Assembly: GCA_021798375.1 (NCBI GenBank) | Contig: JAJZHU010000050.1 | Coordinates: forward strand, 1-11,332 | Reading direction: 5' to 3' | Source: Pseudomonadota bacterium | GTDB taxonomy: Bacteria > Pseudomonadota > Alphaproteobacteria > Acetobacterales > Acetobacteraceae | Length of the DNA: 11,332 nucleotides | In this document: one piece after another, positions 6,183-11,332 of the stretch | How the letters are laid out: each line of letters opens with the position of its first letter | Numbering within the stretch: the first letter of the stretch is position 1 | Program-made: the position numbers and the translations under genes | Notes under the pieces: generated by a model | Seen by the model: only the letters and a program-made list of their open reading frames with translations | Told to the model about the DNA's origin: nothing | Databases searched by the model: none

Positions 6183-6413
6183 CTATGCGCCCAACACCAC
6201 GCCGATGGCGGTTGCGCAGATCACGGCCAACCAGCCGACCGGGTTGTCGTTGGCGATCCCCACCGAGAGTACCGCGAGCAAGCCGGTGGCGCAGCCCAAA
6301 GCGCCGCAGGCCACTGCCAAGCCATAGCGGACACTGGGCTTGTTGGGGTCGTCTATCCGCAAACGGGTGGTCAACTCGCGCGGGACGTAATCAATACGAC
6401 GGACTTGTGGCAT
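6183..6413 (-). CDS. Small two-helix membrane protein, unknown function
   Basis: This 76-residue protein has a charged cytoplasmic N-terminus (MPQVRRIDYVPRELTTRLRIDDPNK) followed by two predicted transmembrane helices at about 30-52 and 57-75, rich in Gly and Ala. I do not recognise a named family. That it is a real gene is supported by AGGA 7 nt before the ATG, a perfect TATAAT upstream at 6504-6509 and an intrinsic terminator downstream, so it looks like a single-gene transcript. Plus-strand open frames over the same bases lack these signals. It is divergent from the NRAMP-like transporter gene. A metal-related role is possible from position only. Confidence 0.7.
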   Translation of the reverse strand: MPQVRRIDYVPRELTTRLRIDDPNKPSVRYGLAVACGALGCATGLLAVLSVGIANDNPVGWLAVICATAIGVVLGA

Positions 6414-6676
6414 GATCGATTCCTGTCTTTTGAACGAATGTTCCTTATTTTTTATTTTGGTATTTTTATCCCGGCGGCTTATCTGCCCAGGGTGTGCCCC
6501 CTGATTATAACCAGTTTGTGAAAATTAGTTTAGTAACGAAGTATCAATCAAGCAAGCTGAATACGTCAGAAATCGAGCAACACTGCCAAAAACTGTGCTG
6601 CATTGCAGTGATGGCCGGGTGGTATTGTTTGCGGGATAGCGTAGATTGATTTGGCGTATCGAAGAAAGAAAACATT
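6414..6676. promoter_or_regulatory. Divergent intergenic region between small membrane gene and NRAMP-like gene
   Basis: This 263 nt gap holds divergent promoters. Towards the minus strand there is TATAAT at 6504-6509. Towards the plus strand there is an extended -10-like TGgTATTGT (6620-6628). An 11 bp perfect palindrome CTGCATTGCAG (6598-6608), nested between CACTGC (6581) and GCAGTG (6605), lies just upstream of it and could be an operator. I see no riboswitch fold that I can name. Confidence 0.35.
6504..6509 (-). promoter_or_regulatory. Consensus -10 box (TATAAT) for the small membrane protein
   Basis: A perfect TATAAT reads on the minus strand, about 90 nt before the ATG at 6413. No good -35 is seen at 17 nt, but TGGT precedes the box. 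A short CAGGG/CCCTG inverted repeat (6488-6503) lies at the likely start of transcription. The leader is AT-rich (about 6440-6470). Confidence 0.4.
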
Positions 6677-7930
6677 TTGCCCGACCGTTTGCACCGATTA
6701 TTACGTCGCGCCGGCCCCGGATTGATCACAGGGGCCGCGGATGACGATCCTTCCGGGGTTGTAACCTATAGCGCCGCGGGTGCCGCATTTGGCATGATGC
6801 TGGGCTGGACCGTGGTGCTGTGTCTGCCGTTCATGGTCGCGGTCCAGGAGATTTCAGCGCGAATCGGCCGGGTGACGGGCGGCGGGTTGGCGGTAACATT
6901 GCGCCACCATACGCCGGCCTGGTTCTCGTTGGCGGTGGTGATTTTGTTGGCGGTGGCGAACATCATCAATCTGGGCGCCGATGTTGGGGCCATGGCCGAT
7001 GTCTCACACCTGATGTTCGGCGCGCCGGCGGCGATGTGGGCGGTGGCGATTGCCGTGATTTGCGCGTGCAGCGCGATTTGGATTGATTATCGGCATTATG
7101 TGCGGGTGATGAAATTTCTCACTTTGCCGTTGCTGGCCTATTTTGTGTTGCTTTTTATCGTGAAAACCGATTGGCGTGCCGCCTTGATGGGGGTGTTGAT
7201 CCCGCATGTGCCCCGCACGCGCGCGGGTTGGACCATGGTGGTGGCGGTGTTTGGCACCACCATCAGCCCCTATCTGTTCTTTTGGCAAGCGGCCACCGAA
7301 GCGGAAGACGAACTGCTGCTGGACGATCCGCGCCCTTTGCGTGAACACACCGACGATGCTCCCGGCGAAATGCGGCGCATCGGGTGGGATACCTGGACTG
7401 GGATGATTTATTCCAATTTGGTGGCGTTGGCGATCATTTGGGGGGCGGCTTCAACGCTGCACGTGCACGGGATTCTTGGTATTGAAACCGCCGCCCAGGC
7501 TGCTTCCGCCCTGGGGCCGGTGGCCGGGCCTTATGCGATGTATCTGTTCGGTTTCGGCATCATCGGCACCGGGTTGCTGGCGGTGCCTGTGCTGGCGGGG
7601 GCGGTGGCTTATAGCGTGGGCGAGGTGCGGGGGTGGCATGTGGGATTGAACCGCAAGGCGCGCGATGCGGTTGCATTTTACGTCATTCTTGCCGCCAGCA
7701 CTTTCATCGGATTGCTGTTGGCGTTGTCGCCGCTCGATCCGATGCGGGCGTTGGTGGGGGCGGCGGTGGTGAACGGGGTGGTTGCGGTGCCATTGATCGT
7801 GATCATCACCATTTTGGGGATGCGCCAAAGCGTGATGGGCGATTTGACGTTGCCGCGATGGTTGGTGGTGGGTGGCTTTGCCTCGGCGGTGCTGATGGGT
7901 GTGGCCAGCCTGGCGATGGTGTTTCTTTAA
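6677..7930 (+). CDS. NRAMP-superfamily divalent metal transporter, non-canonical metal site
   Basis: This 417-residue inner-membrane protein has about 11 predicted helices. NRAMP proteins carry divalent cations (Mn2+, Fe2+) inward with protons. The first helix reads GPGLITGAADDDPSGVVTYSAAG, where canonical NRAMPs have DPGN: the Asp is kept but Asn becomes Gly. The sixth helix reads VFGTTISPYLFFWQ where canonical proteins have a Met-Pro-His core, so the sulfur ligand Met is Ser and His is Tyr. It therefore belongs to an NRAMP-related branch whose substrate may differ (Mg2+ has been shown for some relatives). Start is TTG at 6677 with GAAGAAAG 8 nt upstream; no in-frame ATG lies between the upstream stop at 6647 and the first helix, and a later TTG at 6689 is possible. 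A glycosyltransferase gene follows within 40 nt. Confidence 0.85.
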   Translation: MPDRLHRLLRRAGPGLITGAADDDPSGVVTYSAAGAAFGMMLGWTVVLCLPFMVAVQEISARIGRVTGGGLAVTLRHHTPAWFSLAVVILLAVANIINLGADVGAMADVSHLMFGAPAAMWAVAIAVICACSAIWIDYRHYVRVMKFLTLPLLAYFVLLFIVKTDWRAALMGVLIPHVPRTRAGWTMVVAVFGTTISPYLFFWQAATEAEDELLLDDPRPLREHTDDAPGEMRRIGWDTWTGMIYSNLVALAIIWGAASTLHVHGILGIETAAQAASALGPVAGPYAMYLFGFGIIGTGLLAVPVLAGAVAYSVGEVRGWHVGLNRKARDAVAFYVILAASTFIGLLLALSPLDPMRALVGAAVVNGVVAVPLIVIITILGMRQSVMGDLTLPRWLVVGGFASAVLMGVASLAMVFL

Positions 7931-7965
7931 CCAAACATTAGGAAGCGGTGTGCGACTGTGTGCGC

Positions 7966-8706
7966 ATGAGCCAGCGCCCGCACATCCATATCGCCACTCC
8001 CTGTTTCGGTGGCATGGTTACCCAATCCTATATGCAATCCGTGTTGCGTCTGATGCAGCACGCGGGGCAGGCGGGGTTTGAATTGTCCTTGTCGATGTTG
8101 GGCAACGACAGTTTGATCACCCGCAGCCGCAACACGCTGGTGGCGCGTTTTCTGGACCAGCCCGAGGCGACGCATCTGATGTTCATCGATGCTGATATTG
8201 GTTTCGATCCTGTGCAGGTGGAACGCATGTTGCGCGCCGGGCGCGATGTGGTCGCCGGCATGTATCCGTTGAAATTGAACGATTGGGGCGAGGCGACGGC
8301 TTCGCATCTGGCGGCGGGCGAGAATTTCGACACCGCCGGTTTGCGCTATGTGGGATTGGTGGCCCAATCCGAGGTTCCCGGCGCCGATGGCTTTGTGCGC
8401 GGCACCTATGCCGCGACGGGGTTTTTATTGATGTCGCGCGATTGCCTGTTGCGTATGATCGCGGCCTATCCGCAAACCAAATACAGCGCCATCCAATCCT
8501 GGCCGCCGCGCCCGGCCAGCCCCCATCAATATGCGTTGTTCGATTGTTTGATCGAACCGGAAACCGGTATTTATTTGTCCGAAGATTATGCGTTTTGCCG
8601 CCGTTGGCGCGATTTGGGCGGCGAGATCTGGCTGGATACCCAAGGGTCACTGACCCACAGCGGAAGTTGCGATTTCGTCGGACGGCCCGATTTAAGATGG
8701 AAATAG
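7966..8706 (+). CDS. GT-A fold glycosyltransferase (family 2-like)
   Basis: This is a 246-residue cytosolic glycosyltransferase-like protein. HIHIATPCFGGMVTQSYM starts the Rossmann-like nucleotide-sugar domain. D75-A-D77 in HLMFIDADIGF is the DxD metal/nucleotide motif, followed by DVVAGMYPLK. The later segments LSEDYAFCRRW (E206, D207) and the H231 region fit the catalytic-base and metal positions of GT-A enzymes. From memory, similar proteins are common in Rhodospirillales-type genomes and lack a defined acceptor. The ATG at 7966 matches the family N-terminus. A GTG at 7948 with AGGA close upstream would add six residues (MCDCVR) and cannot be excluded. It is 35 nt after the transporter gene, so probably co-transcribed, though no functional link is evident. 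Its last 15 bases overlap the convergent sulfotransferase gene. Confidence 0.78.
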   Translation: MSQRPHIHIATPCFGGMVTQSYMQSVLRLMQHAGQAGFELSLSMLGNDSLITRSRNTLVARFLDQPEATHLMFIDADIGFDPVQVERMLRAGRDVVAGMYPLKLNDWGEATASHLAAGENFDTAGLRYVGLVAQSEVPGADGFVRGTYAATGFLLMSRDCLLRMIAAYPQTKYSAIQSWPPRPASPHQYALFDCLIEPETGIYLSEDYAFCRRWRDLGGEIWLDTQGSLTHSGSCDFVGRPDLRWK

Positions 8707-9648
8707 GGCGTGGGAACGAGTTTTCATTCCTGTTTTTTCGTTCGTGCCGAACGCGGGGAACGCCGCTGGCTCGCCGCCATTTACCGGCGACAAGGATAAA
8801 TCGGACAGGCTGTAGCCATGGGCGCGGATGAGGCGGTCGAACGCCATTATCGCATCGTAGGTGTCGGAGTAGCGCCCGAATTGCAGGCGCTTGAGGGCCG
8901 CGGCGTTGGCAGTGGAAAATGCGAGCTTTTTGCACAACGACTGCCACACGCTGCGTTGCGGCGGCAGGGCGGGGGCAGCGACCTGCGACAATGCATGCAG
9001 CCAACGGTCGAAATAGGGCCGATTTCGATCGTGGGTTTCGATGTCGATGGGATGTGGCGGCAGATCGAGAAACCGCCAGATGCGATCCATTTCGCGCGAG
9101 GGTGTTTTGATAAAGGATTCGTAGGAGATCATCATCACACGACGCAGATGCGGCAGATCGGCGGCTAAAATTTCATGCGCGCGCAACCAATGGGCGATCA
9201 GGCTGAACGGGCTGGTGTGGGTCCATTTCTGCGTGGCCAACGCCACCGCGATCGGGTGGCGCGTAAGGATGATAAAACGCGCCGTGGGGAACATGCTTTG
9301 CAACAATCGGGTGCGCAACAGGTTGGGGGGAGATTTTTCCACCAGCCAGGAACGATTGGCCTGATGATATTGCGCCCATTGCGCGGCCATGGCGGCGGCA
9401 TTGGCCTGGGTGGCGTATGGCGAGTGCTCGGTCATGTGCGACCCGGAATCAAACGCAAAGCGACCGGCGCCACCGAAAGCCTGGCCGATGGGCAGGATAT
9501 TTTGCAGGAATTGGCCTTCCTGTTCGATGGCCGGGGTGTTTTTGAAACAGGCAATCTCTGGATGCGACGCAATGGCATTGGTCAGCAACGTAGTGCCGCT
9601 ACGGTGTAGCCCGCACACAAACACGTTGCCGGGTGCTTTCGCTGTCAA
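8692..9648 (-). CDS. Sulfotransferase family protein (PAPS-dependent)
   Basis: This 318-residue protein is predicted to transfer sulfate from PAPS to a carbohydrate, lipid or protein acceptor. The 5'-phosphosulfate loop is VCGLHRSGTTLLTNAI (about 11-26), and the 3'-phosphate region is ARFIILTRHPIAVALATQKW (about 123-142), with the conserved Arg and a downstream basic helix. WLVEKSPPN (101-109) is the typical motif between them, and VMMISYESFI (171-180) is the later conserved strand. The start is TTG at 9648, with GGGGA 8 nt upstream and an in-frame stop 6 codons before it. A better ribosome binding site and ATG lie upstream in another frame. The 3' end overlaps the convergent glycosyltransferase gene by 15 bp. 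It may modify surface glycans together with that enzyme, which is inference. Confidence 0.83.
   Translation of the reverse strand: MTAKAPGNVFVCGLHRSGTTLLTNAIASHPEIACFKNTPAIEQEGQFLQNILPIGQAFGGAGRFAFDSGSHMTEHSPYATQANAAAMAAQWAQYHQANRSWLVEKSPPNLLRTRLLQSMFPTARFIILTRHPIAVALATQKWTHTSPFSLIAHWLRAHEILAADLPHLRRVMMISYESFIKTPSREMDRIWRFLDLPPHPIDIETHDRNRPYFDRWLHALSQVAAPALPPQRSVWQSLCKKLAFSTANAAALKRLQFGRYSDTYDAIMAFDRLIRAHGYSLSDLSLSPVNGGEPAAFPAFGTNEKTGMKTRSHALFPS
8713..8738 (+). terminator. Terminator-like hairpin after the glycosyltransferase
   Basis: GGAACGA (8713-8719) and TCATTCC (8724-8730) pair at six of seven positions around a 4 nt loop, and TGTTTTTT (8731-8738) follows. It begins 6 nt after the glycosyltransferase stop, so it would end the transporter-glycosyltransferase transcript. 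It lies wholly inside the coding end of the sulfotransferase gene on the other strand. Confidence 0.5.
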
Positions 9649-9667
9649 ACTTGCCGTCCCCGATCAT
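9599..9667 (-). other. Short out-of-frame ORF (22 codons) with the best ribosome binding site
   Basis: ATG at 9667 has AAAGGA 5 nt upstream, the strongest such site near the sulfotransferase. It encodes MIGDGKFDSESTRQRV... and stops at 9599, one base out of frame with the sulfotransferase, whose TTG start lies inside it. It is either a short leader peptide coupled to the sulfotransferase, or the true start separated by a one-base indel. Read across such an indel the protein would begin MIGDGKFDSES and continue into NVFVCGLHRSG. Confidence 0.35.
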
Positions 9668-9686
9668 ATCATTCCTTTAATTACTT

Positions 9687-9710
9687 ATAATATGGTCGGC
9701 TTGCCAGCCG
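9687..9710 (-). promoter_or_regulatory. Hairpin and AT-rich -10-like box between xthA and the sulfotransferase
   Basis: CGGCT and AGCCG (9697-9701 with 9706-9710) form a 5 bp stem-loop 51 nt after the xthA stop. TATTAT (9687-9692, minus strand) follows it. It could end the xthA transcript weakly or serve as the -10 box of the sulfotransferase promoter, which would start transcription only about 14 nt before the ATG at 9667. No good -35 box was seen. Confidence 0.25.
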
Positions 9711-9760
9711 CATCCGGCGGAAATATTGTGAAGGAATGTGAATTCATGGATCGCGCGTGA

Positions 9761-10525
9761 TCAATCCAGTTTGATCGTTACCGGGCAATGATCCGATGGT
9801 TGTTCTTCGTTGCGCACTTCACGATCGGGCAGGGCATAGATCAGTTTTTCAGCCAGACGCGGCGACAGCAAAGCGTGATCGATGCGCAAGCCTTTGTCGC
9901 GCGGCCAGCAGCCGACCTGGTAATCCCAAAAACTATAAATTATTTCAGTGGGGTGCAAGGCGCGCACGGCGTCGGTTAGGCCCAACCATAATAGTGCGCG
10001 AAATTCCGCCCGTGTTTCCGGCCGCACCAGCGCATCGCCCGGCGGCAGCGTGCCCTGGGCCAGATCCGCATCGGTTGGGCACACATTGTAATCGCCCGCC
10101 AGCATAAAATCGTGGTCTTGCTCCAGCAATGCCGCGGCGCGGGCGCGCAGGGCTTTCATCCAGCGCAACTTGTAGGCATATCCGGCATCGCCGCCCGAAT
10201 TGCCGTTGGGCAGATACAGATTGCCCACCAGGATCGATTCGCATTCGATTTCCAGATAACGCGCTTGCGCATCGTCCAATCCCGGCAAGCCGCGCGCGGT
10301 GACATTGAACGGCAGGCGGGAGAGGATTGCCACGCCATTGTAGCTTTTTTGGCCCAGCACCACCGATTGGTAACCCAACGCCGCGAAATTGGCCGCCGGA
10401 AAGGCGGGCTCCTCGCATTTTATTTCTTGCAACAAGAGCAAATCGGGCTGTTGGACGGCAAGGAAGCGTTCGACGTGTGCTGCGCGGGCGCGCACCGAAT
10501 TGACGTTCCAGGTCGTGATCTTCAT
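9761..10525 (-). CDS. xthA: Exodeoxyribonuclease III
   Basis: This is a 254-residue DNA-repair nuclease of the exonuclease III/AP endonuclease family. It cuts at abasic sites and removes 3' blocking groups in base-excision repair. All family motifs are present in order: WNVNSVRAR (6-14), LLQEIKCE with metal-binding Glu34, SYNGVAILSR (61-70), GNLYLPNGN (101-109), LAGDYNVCPTD with catalytic D145 and N147, WPRDKGLRIDHALLSP with D216 and H217, and PSDHCPV with D245 and H246. Length is normal for the family. The start at 10525 (MKITTWNVNS) fits homologues. In-frame ATGs at 10546 and 10570 would read through the inverted repeat just upstream and add unlike residues. The ribosome binding site for the chosen start is poor. 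It lies downstream of erpA on the same strand, separated by two inverted repeats. Confidence 0.93.
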   Translation of the reverse strand: MKITTWNVNSVRARAAHVERFLAVQQPDLLLLQEIKCEEPAFPAANFAALGYQSVVLGQKSYNGVAILSRLPFNVTARGLPGLDDAQARYLEIECESILVGNLYLPNGNSGGDAGYAYKLRWMKALRARAAALLEQDHDFMLAGDYNVCPTDADLAQGTLPPGDALVRPETRAEFRALLWLGLTDAVRALHPTEIIYSFWDYQVGCWPRDKGLRIDHALLSPRLAEKLIYALPDREVRNEEQPSDHCPVTIKLD

Positions 10526-10528
10526 GCG

Positions 10529-10586
10529 TTTAGAGCAATATGCCATATGCTTGCTACCTCTTGATGGCATGAAATTGCTCGCTAAA
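10529..10586. repeat. Long imperfect inverted repeat just upstream of xthA
   Basis: TTTAGAGCAATATGCCAT (10529-10546) pairs with 10564-10586 in three blocks: ATGCCAT/ATGGCAT (7 bp), AGCAAT/ATTGCT (6 bp) and TTTAG/CTAAA (5 bp). Small bulges lie on the right arm, and the loop is 17 nt. It fills the xthA leader to within 3 nt of the ATG. It could affect xthA translation, or be a copy of an interspersed intergenic palindrome. Confidence 0.55.
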
Positions 10587-10593
10587 ACAAAGA

Positions 10594-10649
10594 ACTAGAG
10601 CCTGATGACGCAGATAATTCGAGCAAACCTAAAGTCATCAGGCTCTAGT
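10594..10649 (-). terminator. 16 bp perfect inverted repeat at the erpA 3' end
   Basis: ACTAGAGCCTGATGAC (10594-10609) and GTCATCAGGCTCTAGT (10634-10649) are perfect inverted copies with a 24 nt loop. The erpA stop codon (10645-10647) lies inside the right arm. On the minus strand the stem is followed by TTCTTTGTTTTA, so it can act as the erpA terminator. Its perfect arms and long loop also suit a dispersed palindromic repeat. Confidence 0.65.
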
Positions 10650-10974
10650 CGACCGAAAAACTGGTGCCGCAGCCGCAGGATGATTTGGCCTGCGGGTTGC
10701 GCACGGTGAAATAGCTGCCCATCAGACTGTCGGTGTAATGCAATTCGGAGCCCGCCAGCATTTCCAGACTGGCCGGATCGACCAGAACCCTGGCGGCGCC
10801 GGTTTCGATCAACGCATCGTCTTCCTCGCGTTGATCGGTGATGTCGAATTTATACTGAAACCCGTTGCAGCCCCCGGCCAGCACCGCCACGCGCAAAAAT
10901 GGCCCGTGTTCGGCAAGAATTTCGGTGAGCTGGTTGGTTGCTTCGGTGGAAAGTTGGAAAGGAATGTCGGTCAT
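10645..10974 (-). CDS. erpA: A-type iron-sulfur carrier protein (ErpA/IscA family)
   Basis: This 109-residue protein carries and inserts Fe-S clusters into apo-enzymes in the cytosol. The three cluster-binding cysteines are present: C36 in VLAGGCNGFQYKF and C100/C102 in SSCGCGTSFSVD. Between them are VLVDPASLEMLAGSELHYTDSL and GSYFTVRNPQAK, which fit ErpA more closely than SufA or IscA, although A-type carriers are hard to tell apart. Length is normal. The start at 10974 (MTDIPFQLS) fits homologues; a longer in-frame ATG at 11130 would run into dgt on the other strand. Next to dgt, divergently, is a familiar alphaproteobacterial arrangement. No strong ribosome binding site was seen. Its stop codon sits in a large inverted repeat. 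Confidence 0.88.
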   Translation of the reverse strand: MTDIPFQLSTEATNQLTEILAEHGPFLRVAVLAGGCNGFQYKFDITDQREEDDALIETGAARVLVDPASLEMLAGSELHYTDSLMGSYFTVRNPQAKSSCGCGTSFSVD

Positions 10975-11048
10975 GATGGATAAGATAGGTGAAGCCGGCG
11001 CGAGTTTAAAGGGATGTGTTCGTCTTCCCACGCCGCCGATAAGATTGT
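10975..11048. promoter_or_regulatory. Short divergent promoter region of erpA and dgt
   Basis: Only 74 nt separate the erpA and dgt starts, so both promoters must lie here or overlap the neighbouring genes. On the minus strand TTCACC and TATCTT are visible but not well spaced, so no promoter can be fixed with confidence. Confidence 0.3.
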
Positions 11049-11332
11049 ATGCGAGAAGCCATGGATCTCGCACCCTACGCCAGCCGTCCCGAAAACTCCC
11101 GTGGCCGGTATCATCTTGAGCCCGTAGCACAAACGCGCAGCACGTATCAGCGCGATCGGGACCGGGTGATCCACAGCTCGGCCTTTCGCACGCTGCAATA
11201 TAAAACCCAGGTGTTCGTTAATCACGAGGGCGATTTCTTTCGCACCCGGCTCACTCATTCGATCGAAGTGGCGCAGATCGCTCGCAGTTTCGCGCGCAGT
11301 TTGCGTGCCGACGAGGATCTTACCGAGGCGTT
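11049..11332 (+). CDS. dgt: Deoxyguanosinetriphosphate triphosphohydrolase-like protein, 5' part
   Basis: About 94 N-terminal residues are in the window, and the gene runs off the right edge. HD-superfamily dNTPases split dGTP and other dNTPs into nucleoside and triphosphate, keeping nucleotide pools in check. The sequence is a clear match to the family: APYASRPENSRGR, RSTYQRDRDRVIHSSAFRTL, YKTQVFVNHEGDFFRTRLTHS and EVAQIARSFARSL. The first HD-domain histidine is in RLTHS (H66 counted from the ATG at 11061). Two starts are possible: ATG 11049 (MREAMDLAPYA), given here, and ATG 11061 (MDLAPYA), which has GAGAAG close upstream. It is divergent from erpA. The plus-strand frame is open to the edge, with no sign of damage. 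Confidence 0.92.
   Translation, partial: MREAMDLAPYASRPENSRGRYHLEPVAQTRSTYQRDRDRVIHSSAFRTLQYKTQVFVNHEGDFFRTRLTHSIEVAQIARSFARSLRADEDLTEA

Noticed and set aside
6128..6415. Plus-strand frame over the small membrane protein gene
   Set aside because: It starts inside the terminator hairpin and gives an Arg/Pro-rich product. The minus strand has promoter, ribosome binding site and terminator.
6544..6729. 61-codon minus-strand frame in the divergent gap
   Set aside because: It overlaps the start of the NRAMP-like gene, has no ribosome binding site and no recognisable features.
8644..8656. 13 nt palindrome GGGTCACTGACCC
   Set aside because: It lies within the glycosyltransferase coding sequence, has a one-base centre and no T-tract, so it is probably chance.
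8183..9004. 273-codon minus-strand frame across the glycosyltransferase and sulfotransferase ends
   Set aside because: It is Arg/Pro-rich and antisense or out of frame to two genes with clear motifs.
9175..9609. 144-codon plus-strand frame antisense to the sulfotransferase
   Set aside because: It is the shadow of a gene with clear PAPS-binding motifs.
9686..9691. Plus-strand TATAAT
   Set aside because: No plus-strand gene follows, and the box is part of a near-symmetric AT-rich patch better read on the minus strand.
10970..11258. Minus-strand frame antisense to dgt and long N-terminal extension of erpA
   Set aside because: The dgt protein matches its family across the whole stretch, and the erpA family N-terminus fits the ATG at 10974.

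Overview
The window looks like the chromosome of a GC-rich alphaproteobacterium, probably a Rhodospirillales-type lineage, although the species cannot be named from sequence alone. The clues are alpha-type dgt, erpA and xthA genes side by side, a RidA paralogue, a MotA/ExbB-like plus OmpA-like envelope gene pair, and a glycosyltransferase and sulfotransferase of alphaproteobacterial style. There is no tRNA, rRNA, CRISPR array, insertion sequence or phage gene. Coding density is high, and most genes lie on the minus strand.

Region 1 (1-4755, all minus strand). Transcription runs from high to low coordinates. A slipin/stomatin (3967-4755) comes first, then a secreted proline-rich protein with a degenerate OmpA fold (3208-3915), a four-helix MotA/TolQ/ExbB-like channel subunit (1969-3159), a MotB/ZorB-like membrane-anchored coiled-coil OmpA protein (881-1969, coupled by TAATG) and a small lipoprotein (578-859). 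A RidA-family enamine/imine deaminase (115-465) follows. The middle of this run looks like a peptidoglycan-anchored, ion-driven envelope machine of unknown job. It is the best candidate for an undescribed system here.

Region 2 (4862-6413, minus strand). A periplasmic FtrB/EfeO-type cupredoxin and an outer-membrane beta-barrel protein overlap by ATGA. They lie behind a promoter bracketed by two inverted copies of TTGCnnnGCATTATC, which suggests metal-controlled transcription. Upstream is a 76-residue two-helix membrane protein that ends in a clear intrinsic terminator.

Region 3 (6677-8706, plus strand). An NRAMP-superfamily transporter with a non-canonical metal site is followed closely by a GT-A type glycosyltransferase. 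A terminator-like hairpin lies just after the glycosyltransferase stop, inside the convergent sulfotransferase gene.

Region 4 (8692-11332). On the minus strand are a PAPS-type sulfotransferase, exodeoxyribonuclease III (xthA) and the A-type Fe-S carrier erpA. Divergent dgt runs off the right edge. Two adjacent inverted repeats fill the xthA-erpA gap, and one of them contains the erpA stop codon.

Metal themes recur (cupredoxin, NRAMP-like transporter, Fe-S carrier), but these genes sit in separate transcription units.
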